Assembly (NCBI GenBank): GCA_905339155.1
Contig: CAJPFJ010000037.1
Coordinates: forward strand, 1-64,000
Source of the DNA: Methanosarcinales archaeon
GTDB lineage: Archaea > Halobacteriota > Methanosarcinia > Methanosarcinales > Methanoperedenaceae
DNA length: 64,000 nucleotides
Reading direction: 5' to 3'
Shown here in pieces: positions 31,647 through 38,753 of this stretch. A program made the position numbers and the translations under genes. The notes below the pieces were generated by a model. It was not told where the DNA came from. It saw only the letters and a list, made by a program, of their open reading frames with translations, and searched no databases. How positions within the stretch are numbered: the first letter of the stretch is position 1; every line of letters starts with the position of its first letter.

Positions 31647-31867
31647 CCATATAAAACCTCGTCGATCTCTTCACTCAGATTTCTATATTGTTTGCCAAAG
31701 TGCTCAGGCTTGATTTCAATTATGCTTTTCTTCTTTTTCTTGGGAAGTCCAAGCCATTCACTGATAGCCTTCGTGACTGCTTCCCCGATGGATATGCCTT
31801 CTTGCGCAGCCTTTGTTTTCAATTTCTTATAAACGAATGGATCAATATTCCTGATGGTCGTGTCCAT
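31607..31867 (-). CDS. vapB: Orphan VapB-type antitoxin
   Basis: An 86-residue protein: MDTTIRNIDPFVYKKLKTKA is a ribbon-helix-helix strand and first helix, GISIGEAVTKAISEWL the second helix, and the KKKKKS/EIKPEHFGKQY part the toxin-binding tail. The last dozen residues are probably foreign, caused by the deletion that removed most of vapC. Start: a TATA box at 31891-31900 and a 16-bp palindrome point to ATG 31867 with a leaderless mRNA. It may still act as a repressor or neutralise other VapC proteins. Confidence 0.72.
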   Translation of the reverse strand: MDTTIRNIDPFVYKKLKTKAAQEGISIGEAVTKAISEWLGLPKKKKKSIIEIKPEHFGKQYRNLSEEIDEVLYGHGIFLRIRRIRS

Positions 31868-31869
31868 AT

Positions 31870-31900
31870 GTAACACATGTGTTACTATAGAATATAAAAT
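31870..31900 (-). promoter_or_regulatory. Operator palindrome and TATA box of the orphan vapB
   Basis: GTAACACATGTGTTAC (31870-31885) is a perfect 16-bp palindrome immediately upstream of the antitoxin ATG. The TATA box ATTTTATATT (minus strand, 31891-31900) lies next to it, so the palindrome covers the expected transcription start. This is the place expected for an RHH antitoxin to repress itself. ATGTAACACATG, one arm plus flanks, is repeated at 28301-28312. Confidence 0.7.
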
Positions 31901-31954
31901 TAACATAGTTACTGTCCCAACAAAAATGGAGATTTGTTGGGTGTTTTTATTCAC

Positions 31955-32297
31955 ATGTGGATATTAAAATCACTTGCGCCGGTCATGAGCGGCGGTCTGC
32001 CCTGAAAACCAGACGTAGGCGCGCCGACGGTTTTTTGAATGGCTGTGCCTGCGCCTGTTTATATGCGCAGAGGGTCAGGCAACGGAACACGGATCGCAGA
32101 TGAGAAAATCGAGGCTGGTCAAATTAGGGGGTTTTCTAATACCCACAGCCAAATTCTACCTATGGCTTATATATTACTTACGACATTCAAAGGTTACATT
32201 AAATCCGGGGGTTTTCGTAAAAAGCTTTGCATTTTTACCGGACTTACGCATGCCTTTATAGATTTGATCGAAAAATAACATTTTAACGGAGGTTATT
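31955..32297. other. Spacer; probable mobile-element debris
   Basis: No gene can be supported here. A 79-codon reading from 32039 has no Shine-Dalgarno and no family. The GC-rich left part (31976-32110) differs in composition from the AT-rich surroundings and could be the tail of a decayed transposase gene. The right part (about 32220-32297) contains CCTTTATAG and GGAGG and belongs to the thermosome 5' relic. Confidence 0.45.
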
Positions 32298-32345
32298 ATG
32301 TCAGGACAATTAGCAGGACAGCCAATCTATAATCTAGGAGAATAG
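32298..32345 (+). pseudogene. Thermosome (HSP60) 5'-end relic
   Basis: After a good Shine-Dalgarno (CGGAGG) an ATG opens MSGQLAGQPIYNLGE and then stops. M-x-G-Q-L-x-G-Q-P-I-Y is the conserved beginning of archaeal thermosome subunits, which continue I-L-K-E-G-T. A TATA-like CCTTTATAGA lies at about 32250-32260. This looks like a copied thermosome promoter and first codons cut short, now possibly driving the 53-aa reading frame that follows. Identification rests on eleven residues. Confidence 0.5.
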
Positions 32346-32358
32346 AAAAGAGGTTAAA

Positions 32359-32520
32359 ATGGATAAAAATATACAAAAACTAAAAAAAGAAATATTTGAT
32401 AGTGTGATGAACAATATGGAAGAAAAGGACTTTGAGGCTATTATCGAAAGAAGCGTAACAATGACTTTAAAATATGTTGATACGCAAGTTTCCACACATA
32501 AATTTTTCAAAGACTATTAA
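32359..32520 (+). CDS. Small helical protein of unknown function (53 aa)
   Basis: Fifty-three residues beginning MDKNIQKLKKEIFDSVMNN, predicted all-helical and charged, with GAGGTTAAA placed as a Shine-Dalgarno before the ATG. It lies 13 nt after the stop of the thermosome relic, so it would be translated from the same transcript. No family is recognised. It has no Cys and no membrane segment. It could be a small regulator, or chance coding in a mobile-element patch; the SD and the codon use make a real gene slightly more likely. Confidence 0.45.
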   Translation: MDKNIQKLKKEIFDSVMNNMEEKDFEAIIERSVTMTLKYVDTQVSTHKFFKDY

Positions 32521-32604
32521 GTTGCAAAATCCGCTATGGCGATGTAAGGTAAGTCAAATAGTCGTAATATTGGATAATTTTTCGATATTTCAAGGACACA
32601 AGTG

Positions 32605-32657
32605 CAAAGGGTCTAATTCATCCCCTCCCTCTCAGAAGGGGACTTATCAACCCTTTG
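32605..32657. repeat. Nested hairpin, resembles an IS200/IS605 end
   Basis: Outer arms CAAAGGGT (32605-32612) and ACCCTTTG (32650-32657) pair perfectly; inside, CCCCT (32622-32626) pairs with AGGGG (32637-32641). The context AATTCATCCCC...GGGGACTT is similar to the subterminal hairpins of archaeal IS200/IS605 elements. No transposase gene is near, so it may be a solo end. A structured small RNA or a terminator is the alternative. Confidence 0.45.
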
Positions 32658-32738
32658 AACCCACGAGTTAAAATACTGCACCGTGCACGAGGATAATAAA
32701 TAGATCCGTGAAAAAAGATCATGAAAAGCACATGTATA

Positions 32739-33158
32739 TCATCCGCGTTTAATCAAATACTGCGCTATGTATTTACCAAATTGTTCAATATCCCCAATAT
32801 TATTTTGTAAATAATAATGGAGCTTTCCGATATCTATTTTCGCATACATGTGAACAAGCCTGTTTCTAAATCCTGCAGAAGGTGCAAATTTTATAGCAAA
32901 ATTTTTCGGCAAAATTCCTTGCTCCCCAAGGATTAAAAATACCTCCTGGTAAGATTCAGGTCTTTTCAGTTTTTCTCTTGAAATTATCATTTCACCAATG
33001 TCGATGGTACATTCTAACGCAATCTCTAAATATCGTTCTACTGCTCCCTTAAGGGTGTGATCAGCCTGAAGCTCCTCTATTTGATGATGTTGATAGCCTT
33101 TTAATATGATTACATATTCCCTGAGGTGTTCAAGTTTAGATGCAATTTCGTCATTCAT
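32739..33158 (-). CDS. hepT: HepT-like HEPN toxin
   Basis: A 139-residue all-helical HEPN (DUF86) protein with the RNase motif R-x4-H-x-Y seen as RNRLVHMY. HEPN toxins of this type cleave RNA and are controlled by a cognate MNT nucleotidyltransferase that can AMPylate the Tyr of this motif (established for MntA-HepT). The gene overlaps the MNT gene by 4 nt and is last in the pair. Motif residues are complete, so an active toxin is expected. Confidence 0.85.
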   Translation of the reverse strand: MNDEIASKLEHLREYVIILKGYQHHQIEELQADHTLKGAVERYLEIALECTIDIGEMIISREKLKRPESYQEVFLILGEQGILPKNFAIKFAPSAGFRNRLVHMYAKIDIGKLHYYLQNNIGDIEQFGKYIAQYLIKRG

Positions 33159-33616
33159 GTGAAACCAACCTCAGCAATCCTTTTCAAAGTTTCTTCCGTG
33201 TGCCTTTTTATGTAATATTTTTCATCCAGATAAATGGAAAGGATCTTTGTTTCGAACCTTACTTTGTCTGTTTCACTAAATTTTAAAATAATTCCGTCTT
33301 TAATAATATTATATGCCAGAAGCAAAGGAGCTTCGTTTAAAACAACCATATCTATTTTGTTTTTCTTAATTAAATTGGCTATTTCACCCATCAATTTTAA
33401 TTCCAGGTCGAAGCGGTCTTTTTTGGAAAATTTTTCATCCAGAAGGACTCCAATATCAACATCGCTCAACCTGCCTGCATCGCCCCTGACCGTTGAACCA
33501 AAAAGATAAGCAAGTATTACACCATCTTTGCTGCTGAAATATTCTGTCAATTCTTTTTCATATGGTATCATGAATACTTTGTAATTTGTTTTTGATAATA
33601 TATGTTCTTCGCTCAT
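33155..33616 (-). CDS. mntA: MNT-type nucleotidyltransferase antitoxin
   Basis: A 153-residue minimal nucleotidyltransferase. Its motif GSTVRGDAGRLSDVD fits GS-x10-D-x-D exactly, the AMPylating antitoxin signature, with a third acidic residue in KIDMVVLNE. Start could be ATG 33616 or the internal ATG 33571 (MIPYEKELTEYF); the former fits the divergent TATA element at 33644-33653. It overlaps hepT by 4 nt. It neutralises the HEPN toxin by protein modification or binding. Confidence 0.85.
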   Translation of the reverse strand: MSEEHILSKTNYKVFMIPYEKELTEYFSSKDGVILAYLFGSTVRGDAGRLSDVDIGVLLDEKFSKKDRFDLELKLMGEIANLIKKNKIDMVVLNEAPLLLAYNIIKDGIILKFSETDKVRFETKILSIYLDEKYYIKRHTEETLKRIAEVGFT

Positions 33617-33643
33617 TTTGTACTTTTCAAATTCAACAATCCT

Positions 33644-33653
33644 TTTTATATTG
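33644..33653. promoter_or_regulatory. Shared TATA element between divergent genes
   Basis: TTTTTATATTG lies 24-33 nt before the plus-strand ATG at 33677 and 28-37 nt before the minus-strand ATG at 33616. It is AT-rich on both strands and can serve as box A in either direction. The spacer is only 60 bp, so the two promoters must overlap. Confidence 0.4.
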
Positions 33654-33676
33654 CCTCATAACAATATTCCCACACC

Positions 33677-34948
33677 ATGAAAACCGTAATCATCGGCGGC
33701 GGCCTTACAGGTCTTGCCGCAGCATACAAACTCGGCCCACAGGATGAAATAATCCTTATTGAGAAAGAACCTGAACTCGGAGGCATGGCGTCAAGTTACA
33801 AGATCTGTGGCTACACAATCGAAAAATATTATCACCATATCTTTGCAAGCGACAAAGAACTCATTTCATTGATAGAAGAACTCGGCCTCGGAAATCGCCT
33901 TGAATGGTTAAAAGGCACGACTGGCTATTATTTTGATGGCAAAATATACCCGATGAACACTCCTCTTGAGATTTTAAAGGCTTTGCCGCTCATGGATGTT
34001 ATCCGATTAACTTTCCTTGTGCTAAAAGCCAGATCCATAAAAGACAGGACTCCTTTTGATGAGATCACTGCAAAAAAATGGATACTAGATACTGCGGGTG
34101 AATCTGTATATAATAATTTCTTCCTTCCACTGCTTTCGAGCAAATTTGGTGATAATAAAGAAAAAGTGTCGGCAGCGTGGCTTCTGGGGCGGGTACAAAT
34201 TCGCTCCAACAGAGGAACTAAGGGAGAGAGATTGGGTTACATGCGCGGGGGATTTGAGTTGCTCCTTGAGAAAATGGTGGAAAATATCCGCAAAACGGGA
34301 GGAACCATAAAACAGGGCCAAGTATCACGAATTGAGATGGCCGGAGGTTCAATAAAAGGCGTTACTTTGGACGGGAAGCTTATCGAATGTGACAGGATTA
34401 TTTCAACCGTTGCCCCTCATGTCCTTGAAAAATTAATGGAAACAAGTCTTCTGGGACTTGATATGAACATCAACTACCAGGGTACTGCATGTGCACTTTT
34501 CGGATTGAAGGAAAAGATCATGGATGATATCTACTGGCTCAACATCAAAGAGGATGTTCCATTTGGCGCGGTCATAGAACATACTAACTTTATTCCAGAA
34601 TCGGATTATGGAGAACGACTCATGTATGTAACAACATATTTCCAGGATCCGCAAAGCCAGCTATGGAGATCAAGCAATGAAGAGGTGATCGAGCTTTATC
34701 TTCAGGGACTTGAAAAATTGTTCCCTGGATTCCGAGAAAAGGTAAAATGGTGGCGTCTTCGGAGGGATATGGATACTGCGCCTGTTTATGAGGTGGGATA
34801 TGGAAAAAAAGTCCTGCCATACGAAACTAAAATAAAAGGGCTTTATCTTGCCGGGATGTTCTCGGATTCAAATTATCCTGAAAGAAGCATGAACGGCTCG
34901 ATATTGGCAGGATTCAAGTGTGCTGAAGCGGTTTTAAAGCAGGTTTAA
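33677..34948 (+). CDS. FAD-dependent oxidoreductase (amine-oxidase/PPO-like fold)
   Basis: A 423-residue flavoprotein. The N-terminal dinucleotide loop VIIGGGLTGLAAAYKLG is followed by IEKEPELGGMASSYKICGY, and the C-terminus has GLYLAGMFSDSNYPERSMNGSILAG, closing the FAD site. The pattern is that of protoporphyrinogen-oxidase-like or UDP-galactopyranose-mutase-like proteins that often act on isoprenoids or sugars in archaea. Substrate unknown. No membrane segment. Monocistronic; a tRNA-Arg gene follows on the other strand. Confidence 0.82.
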   Translation: MKTVIIGGGLTGLAAAYKLGPQDEIILIEKEPELGGMASSYKICGYTIEKYYHHIFASDKELISLIEELGLGNRLEWLKGTTGYYFDGKIYPMNTPLEILKALPLMDVIRLTFLVLKARSIKDRTPFDEITAKKWILDTAGESVYNNFFLPLLSSKFGDNKEKVSAAWLLGRVQIRSNRGTKGERLGYMRGGFELLLEKMVENIRKTGGTIKQGQVSRIEMAGGSIKGVTLDGKLIECDRIISTVAPHVLEKLMETSLLGLDMNINYQGTACALFGLKEKIMDDIYWLNIKEDVPFGAVIEHTNFIPESDYGERLMYVTTYFQDPQSQLWRSSNEEVIELYLQGLEKLFPGFREKVKWWRLRRDMDTAPVYEVGYGKKVLPYETKIKGLYLAGMFSDSNYPERSMNGSILAGFKCAEAVLKQV

Positions 34949-34990
34949 AAAAGTGTCTTTTTGCTGCTGAGCGTCTAACAAAAATTTGAG

Positions 34991-35062
34991 CGCCCCGGCT
35001 GGGAATTGAACCCAGGTCTTAAGATCCGCAATCTCAAAGGATATCCGCTACCCCATCGGGGC
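34991..35062 (-). tRNA. tRNA-Arg (GCG)
   Basis: A 72-nt cloverleaf: acceptor GCCCCGA/CCGGGGC with one A-C mismatch at 7-66, discriminator G, D stem GGGT/ATCC, anticodon stem TGAGA/TCTTA with loop TTGCGGA (anticodon GCG), T arm CTGGG-TTCAATT-CCCAG. A T-A pair extends the anticodon stem at 26-44. No intron and no encoded CCA. It reads CGC and CGU codons. Confidence 0.85.
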
Positions 35063-35089
35063 TCTGCCCCCACATTCATTTTTGACATA

Positions 35090-35563
35090 TTAAAGGTTAT
35101 TGGCTTTCGTCTGTTCAAGTTCCAGCAATCTGGTTTTAATATCAATTCCTTCTGAGTATCCCCCGATGCCCTTCTTTGATACTACCCTGTGGCAGGGAAT
35201 AACAATGGGGATTGGATTTTTACCAAGTGCGTTCCCGACAGCCCGATATGCCCTACTGCCTATTTTTTCGGCCAGTTCCGAATAGGTAATTGTTTTCCCA
35301 TACTTGATCTTTCTGGTTTCCGTTAGCACTTTTTGCTCAAACGGCGATAGATAGGATATGTCGAAATCCAATAAGAAATCAATTGCTTCTCCATCAAAAT
35401 ATCGCGCTAATTCGTTTGTGAGGTCATGTGTCTTCTTTTCTATAAGTTGTTTTCCAGACCGGACAAACCTGAGTGAACGCAATTTTGTACAATATTCAAT
35501 CTCAATATAACGATCAAGAACTTTTGAATAAATAATATCCATTTCAATTGCCATTTCAGACAT
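35090..35563 (-). CDS. ogt: Methylated-DNA--protein-cysteine methyltransferase
   Basis: A 157-residue alkyltransferase. The active-site block IPIVIPCHRVVSKKGIGGYSEG contains the acceptor Cys (in P-C-H-R-V); the helix-turn-helix RAVGNALGKNP precedes it. The enzyme removes O6-alkyl groups from guanine and is used once. Its start overlaps the end of the acyl-CoA synthetase beta gene by 8 nt, so it is the last gene of the amino-acid-dehydrogenase operon, an unusual place for a repair gene. Confidence 0.93.
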   Translation of the reverse strand: MSEMAIEMDIIYSKVLDRYIEIEYCTKLRSLRFVRSGKQLIEKKTHDLTNELARYFDGEAIDFLLDFDISYLSPFEQKVLTETRKIKYGKTITYSELAEKIGSRAYRAVGNALGKNPIPIVIPCHRVVSKKGIGGYSEGIDIKTRLLELEQTKANNL

Positions 35564-36209
35564 CTATCATCGCTCTTGCATCTACTGCTACCGCCCCTTT
35601 TTCATCCACGATCAGCGGATTGATATCAAGCTCGATAATATTTTCCTTTTGCGCCATCTCGGAAACTGCAACAAGGACACGAGCTATCGCCTCAATATCA
35701 GCAGGTTTCCTTCCCCGGATACCTTTTAATATGGGATATCCCTTGATTTCCGAGATCATAGCCAGGGCTTCATTTCTCTCGATAGGCGCGACCCTGAAAG
35801 AAACATCCTTATAAACTTCAACGAATATCCCGCCAAGGCCGAACATGATAGCATGACCGAACTGCGCATCTTTCTTCAGGCCTACAATTATCTCATGACC
35901 GGGCGGCGCCATCTGCTGGACAAGGATTCCTTCAATTCGTGCATCTGAAGCTACTTTTTTAATTTGCAAAAGGATTTTATCGTAAGTACTCTTTGCATCA
36001 TGCACATTTACATTTAGCGCAACTCCTCCCACATCGCTTTTATGTGAAATATCAGGTGAAGATATTTTCATGGCAACAGGAGTTCCGATTTGCTGCGCTA
36101 TTGCAGATGCTTCATCAGGGCTTTTCGCGATACTCTCTTTCGTAACGGGTATCCCGTACTTTGAAAGGAGCTTTTTTGCTTCATGTTCCGTAAGTATTTT
36201 CATAAGCAC
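35556..36209 (-). CDS. acdB: ADP-forming acyl-CoA synthetase, beta subunit
   Basis: A 217-residue ATP-grasp subunit: LTEHEAKKLLSKYGIPVTKE, TPVAMKISSPDISHKSDVGGV and ARIEGILVQQMAPPGHEIIVG. With the alpha subunit it turns acetyl-CoA (or another acyl-CoA) plus ADP and Pi into the acid, CoA and ATP, a substrate-level phosphorylation typical of archaea. It overlaps the alpha gene by 10 nt and ogt by 8 nt. Separate subunits are the Pyrococcus-type arrangement. Confidence 0.9.
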   Translation of the reverse strand: MLMKILTEHEAKKLLSKYGIPVTKESIAKSPDEASAIAQQIGTPVAMKISSPDISHKSDVGGVALNVNVHDAKSTYDKILLQIKKVASDARIEGILVQQMAPPGHEIIVGLKKDAQFGHAIMFGLGGIFVEVYKDVSFRVAPIERNEALAMISEIKGYPILKGIRGRKPADIEAIARVLVAVSEMAQKENIIELDINPLIVDEKGAVAVDARAMIDV

Positions 36210-37597
36210 TTCCCTGCATTGCCTGTCTTTACCGTTTCCAGGAATTCCTTATGCCTTATAAGAGCAGAAAGAGCCTTCACTGCCCTCTCAGGAACAGGAT
36301 AATTCGGGATACATCCGCTCTTTAAAATATCCACCCCTTCCTCAGTACCGACCCCACCCATCCAGCATGCGATTATGGGCTTTTTTCCAGTTTCTTTGTC
36401 ACAAATTTGTTTCATCTCAACCACTGCTTCAGCAGGAGGCATTGCGTTTGAGATCATTGTATGGACATAGATGACAATGATGGCATCCACGTTTGGATCA
36501 TCATGAAGCGCCTTGATAGAATCATTATATATTTTAAATGAAACAGTTCCTGCCGTATCTATCGGATTTGAAACAGATGCAAATTCCGGGATGACTTTTT
36601 TTATTTTTTCCTTCGTTTCCACGGTCAGGTTTGCGATATTTATACCCTGTATCTCACATTCATCAGCCGCAACTATTGATGCTCCGCCGCCATTTGAAAA
36701 GATGGCAACATTTTTTCCTTGTGGAAGAGGCTGGCACGAGAAGGCAAGGGCGGCATCAAAAAGTTCATCGATCGTATTCATGCGTAATATTCCTGCCTGC
36801 TTGAAAGCCGCTGAATAAACTTCATCCGAGCCGGCAATAGAGCCTGTATGCGAAAAAACTGCTTTTGCCCCCCGCTTTGACCTTCCGGTCTTAATAGCGA
36901 CTATCGGTTTACTGATGTTTCGGGCAGCATCAAGGAACCTCCTCCCGCGCTTTATCCCTTCAATATACATAGCTATGACGCCAGTTGACGGGTCGCTGCT
37001 CAAATATTCTATAAAATCAACGTCGTCTGTCTCGGCCTTATTGCCGGTGCTTATCACTTTGCACAGGCCAAGTTCAGTGGCAATCGTCCACTCGGCCAGG
37101 GCAAGACCAAGCGATCCGCTCTGGGTTATAAAAGATATCGATCCCGGGCGCGGAAGTCTTCCGATGATGCTCGCGTTTAGCCTTGCGCGCTCATTGACAA
37201 TCCCGAGAGTATTAGGCCCTATCATTCGCATACCGTATTTTCGTGCGATTGACACCAGTTCAAGTTCAGCGCCTTCATTTCCCGCCTCACTGAATCCTGC
37301 ACTTATCACCACCAGCCCCTTAATGCCTTTTTTTCCACATTCTTCTGCGATTGAATGAACATATCTGGAAGGCACAACTATGACCCCAAGCTCTACAGTT
37401 CCTGGAATATTAAGAACCGACGGATAGGAATCAAGACCCTGGACAATGGTTTCCATCGGATTGACAGGATATATTTTTCCCTGGAAGCCGCTTAACAGGT
37501 TTTTGAGTATCCGCCCTCCCCATTTTGTCAAATTGTTTGATGCGCCTATTACTGCCACTGACTCCGGTTCAAAGATCGAAGATAACATTACATCCAT
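36200..37597 (-). CDS. acdA: ADP-forming acyl-CoA synthetase, alpha subunit
   Basis: A 465-residue subunit with CoA-binding domain IFEPESVAVIGASNNLTKWG, the phosphohistidine-bearing region VFSHTGSIAGSDEVY and SNGGGASIVAADECE. The succinyl-CoA-synthetase-like fold holds the catalytic His. It overlaps the dehydrogenase gene upstream and the beta gene downstream by 10 nt each. In Pyrococcus the enzyme conserves energy from peptide or sugar breakdown; here it may act on acetyl-CoA or on an acyl-CoA from amino-acid breakdown. Confidence 0.92.
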   Translation of the reverse strand: MDVMLSSIFEPESVAVIGASNNLTKWGGRILKNLLSGFQGKIYPVNPMETIVQGLDSYPSVLNIPGTVELGVIVVPSRYVHSIAEECGKKGIKGLVVISAGFSEAGNEGAELELVSIARKYGMRMIGPNTLGIVNERARLNASIIGRLPRPGSISFITQSGSLGLALAEWTIATELGLCKVISTGNKAETDDVDFIEYLSSDPSTGVIAMYIEGIKRGRRFLDAARNISKPIVAIKTGRSKRGAKAVFSHTGSIAGSDEVYSAAFKQAGILRMNTIDELFDAALAFSCQPLPQGKNVAIFSNGGGASIVAADECEIQGINIANLTVETKEKIKKVIPEFASVSNPIDTAGTVSFKIYNDSIKALHDDPNVDAIIVIYVHTMISNAMPPAEAVVEMKQICDKETGKKPIIACWMGGVGTEEGVDILKSGCIPNYPVPERAVKALSALIRHKEFLETVKTGNAGKCL

Positions 37598-38697
37598 TCC
37601 CTGTATTTCATCGCGCGCATAACACGTTGCTTTGCGATCCCCATCGCAGTCTCACGGGGATATGTTTTGTCGCTATAGACTTTATCAAGGATTTCTTTTG
37701 TGTTCTTTCGGATCGTGCTTTTGATCCTGTCACGCGCGATCATTTCTGTTCCCCCGTGGTACTCAACCGAGGCGGTTATCACACCGCCTGCATTTGCCAC
37801 AAAATCAGGAATTACCAGGATCCCCCTGTCGTGCAGCAATTTTTCTGCGCTTTCGGTGATGGGGATATTTGCACCCTGTATAATCAATTTTGCATCCACT
37901 ACATCAGAGTTTGCATCAGTTATCACATCTGGTCTTGCTGAAGGAATAAAGATATCCGTATTTATCAGCAAAAGGTCTGTTGTTTTTAAAATCTCCCCGT
38001 CTTTATAATTAATTACAGAACCTGTGGATTCCTTAATACGTATCAATTCCTCAACATTCAATCCTTTTGAATTATAGATCGTACCTATTGAGTCACTTGT
38101 TCCGACAAGTACTGCACCTTTTTCGGCAAGAAAACGCGCAGCAGGTTTTCCGACATTCCCGAATCCTTCTATCGTGACGCGCGCCCCATTCAGGTCAAGA
38201 TTGATATAATCTTTTGCCACATCTGCGCATTCAGCTACCCCATACCCTGTTGCGCCAATTTCATCAAGAGGGATGCCTCCAAGCTCTCTTGGAAGTCCCA
38301 CTGCCCGATCAATTTCATCATAAACATAGGCCATGCTTGCTTCATCAGTGCCCATATCTGGCCCTGGAATATATTCCAGGAGATTTTTTATGCCCCGTGC
38401 AAAAGTCCTGATAACCTGCTCTTTGTTCACGGTTTTAGGATCAGCTATTATCCCGGATTTCCCTCCGCCGTGAGGAAGACTCGCCATGACATTTTTATAG
38501 GTCATAGCACGCGCAAGCCTTCTGACCTCATTCATTGTAACATCAGGGGCCATCCTCACACCACCGATAGCAGGGCCTGCCGCTACGTTATCTACCACAA
38601 CTATGGCTTTCATTTTAGTTCGCGGTTCGTATAAATGAATGATCTTTTCAGGACCGATCTCATCTGTAAATTCAAACATTCTAGCATTGAGTTCCAT
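37588..38697 (-). CDS. Glu/Leu/Phe/Val-type amino-acid dehydrogenase
   Basis: A 369-residue dehydrogenase. Catalytic region MTYKNVMASLPHGGGKSG (Lys), the glycine loop VTIEGFGNVGKPAARFLAEKG for NAD(P), and PDFVANAGGVITASVEY. The N-terminal strand KAIVVVDNVAAGPAIGGVRM is nearer to leucine/valine dehydrogenases than to classic glutamate dehydrogenase, and the length is 40-50 residues short of the latter. Deamination of glutamate or a branched-chain amino acid is expected. It overlaps acdA by 10 nt, suggesting a joint oxidative route. Confidence 0.88.
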   Translation of the reverse strand: MELNARMFEFTDEIGPEKIIHLYEPRTKMKAIVVVDNVAAGPAIGGVRMAPDVTMNEVRRLARAMTYKNVMASLPHGGGKSGIIADPKTVNKEQVIRTFARGIKNLLEYIPGPDMGTDEASMAYVYDEIDRAVGLPRELGGIPLDEIGATGYGVAECADVAKDYINLDLNGARVTIEGFGNVGKPAARFLAEKGAVLVGTSDSIGTIYNSKGLNVEELIRIKESTGSVINYKDGEILKTTDLLLINTDIFIPSARPDVITDANSDVVDAKLIIQGANIPITESAEKLLHDRGILVIPDFVANAGGVITASVEYHGGTEMIARDRIKSTIRKNTKEILDKVYSDKTYPRETAMGIAKQRVMRAMKYREWM

Positions 38698-38753
38698 GAT
38701 TTCCTTTCAATATCAATATATATTCTTGTCTGGGATGCAATTAAGATTGCGGT

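Noticed and set aside
32039-32278. 79-codon plus-strand frame in the toxin-antitoxin patch
   Set aside because: No ribosome-binding site, no recognised motif, composition changes within the frame; more likely debris of a mobile element.
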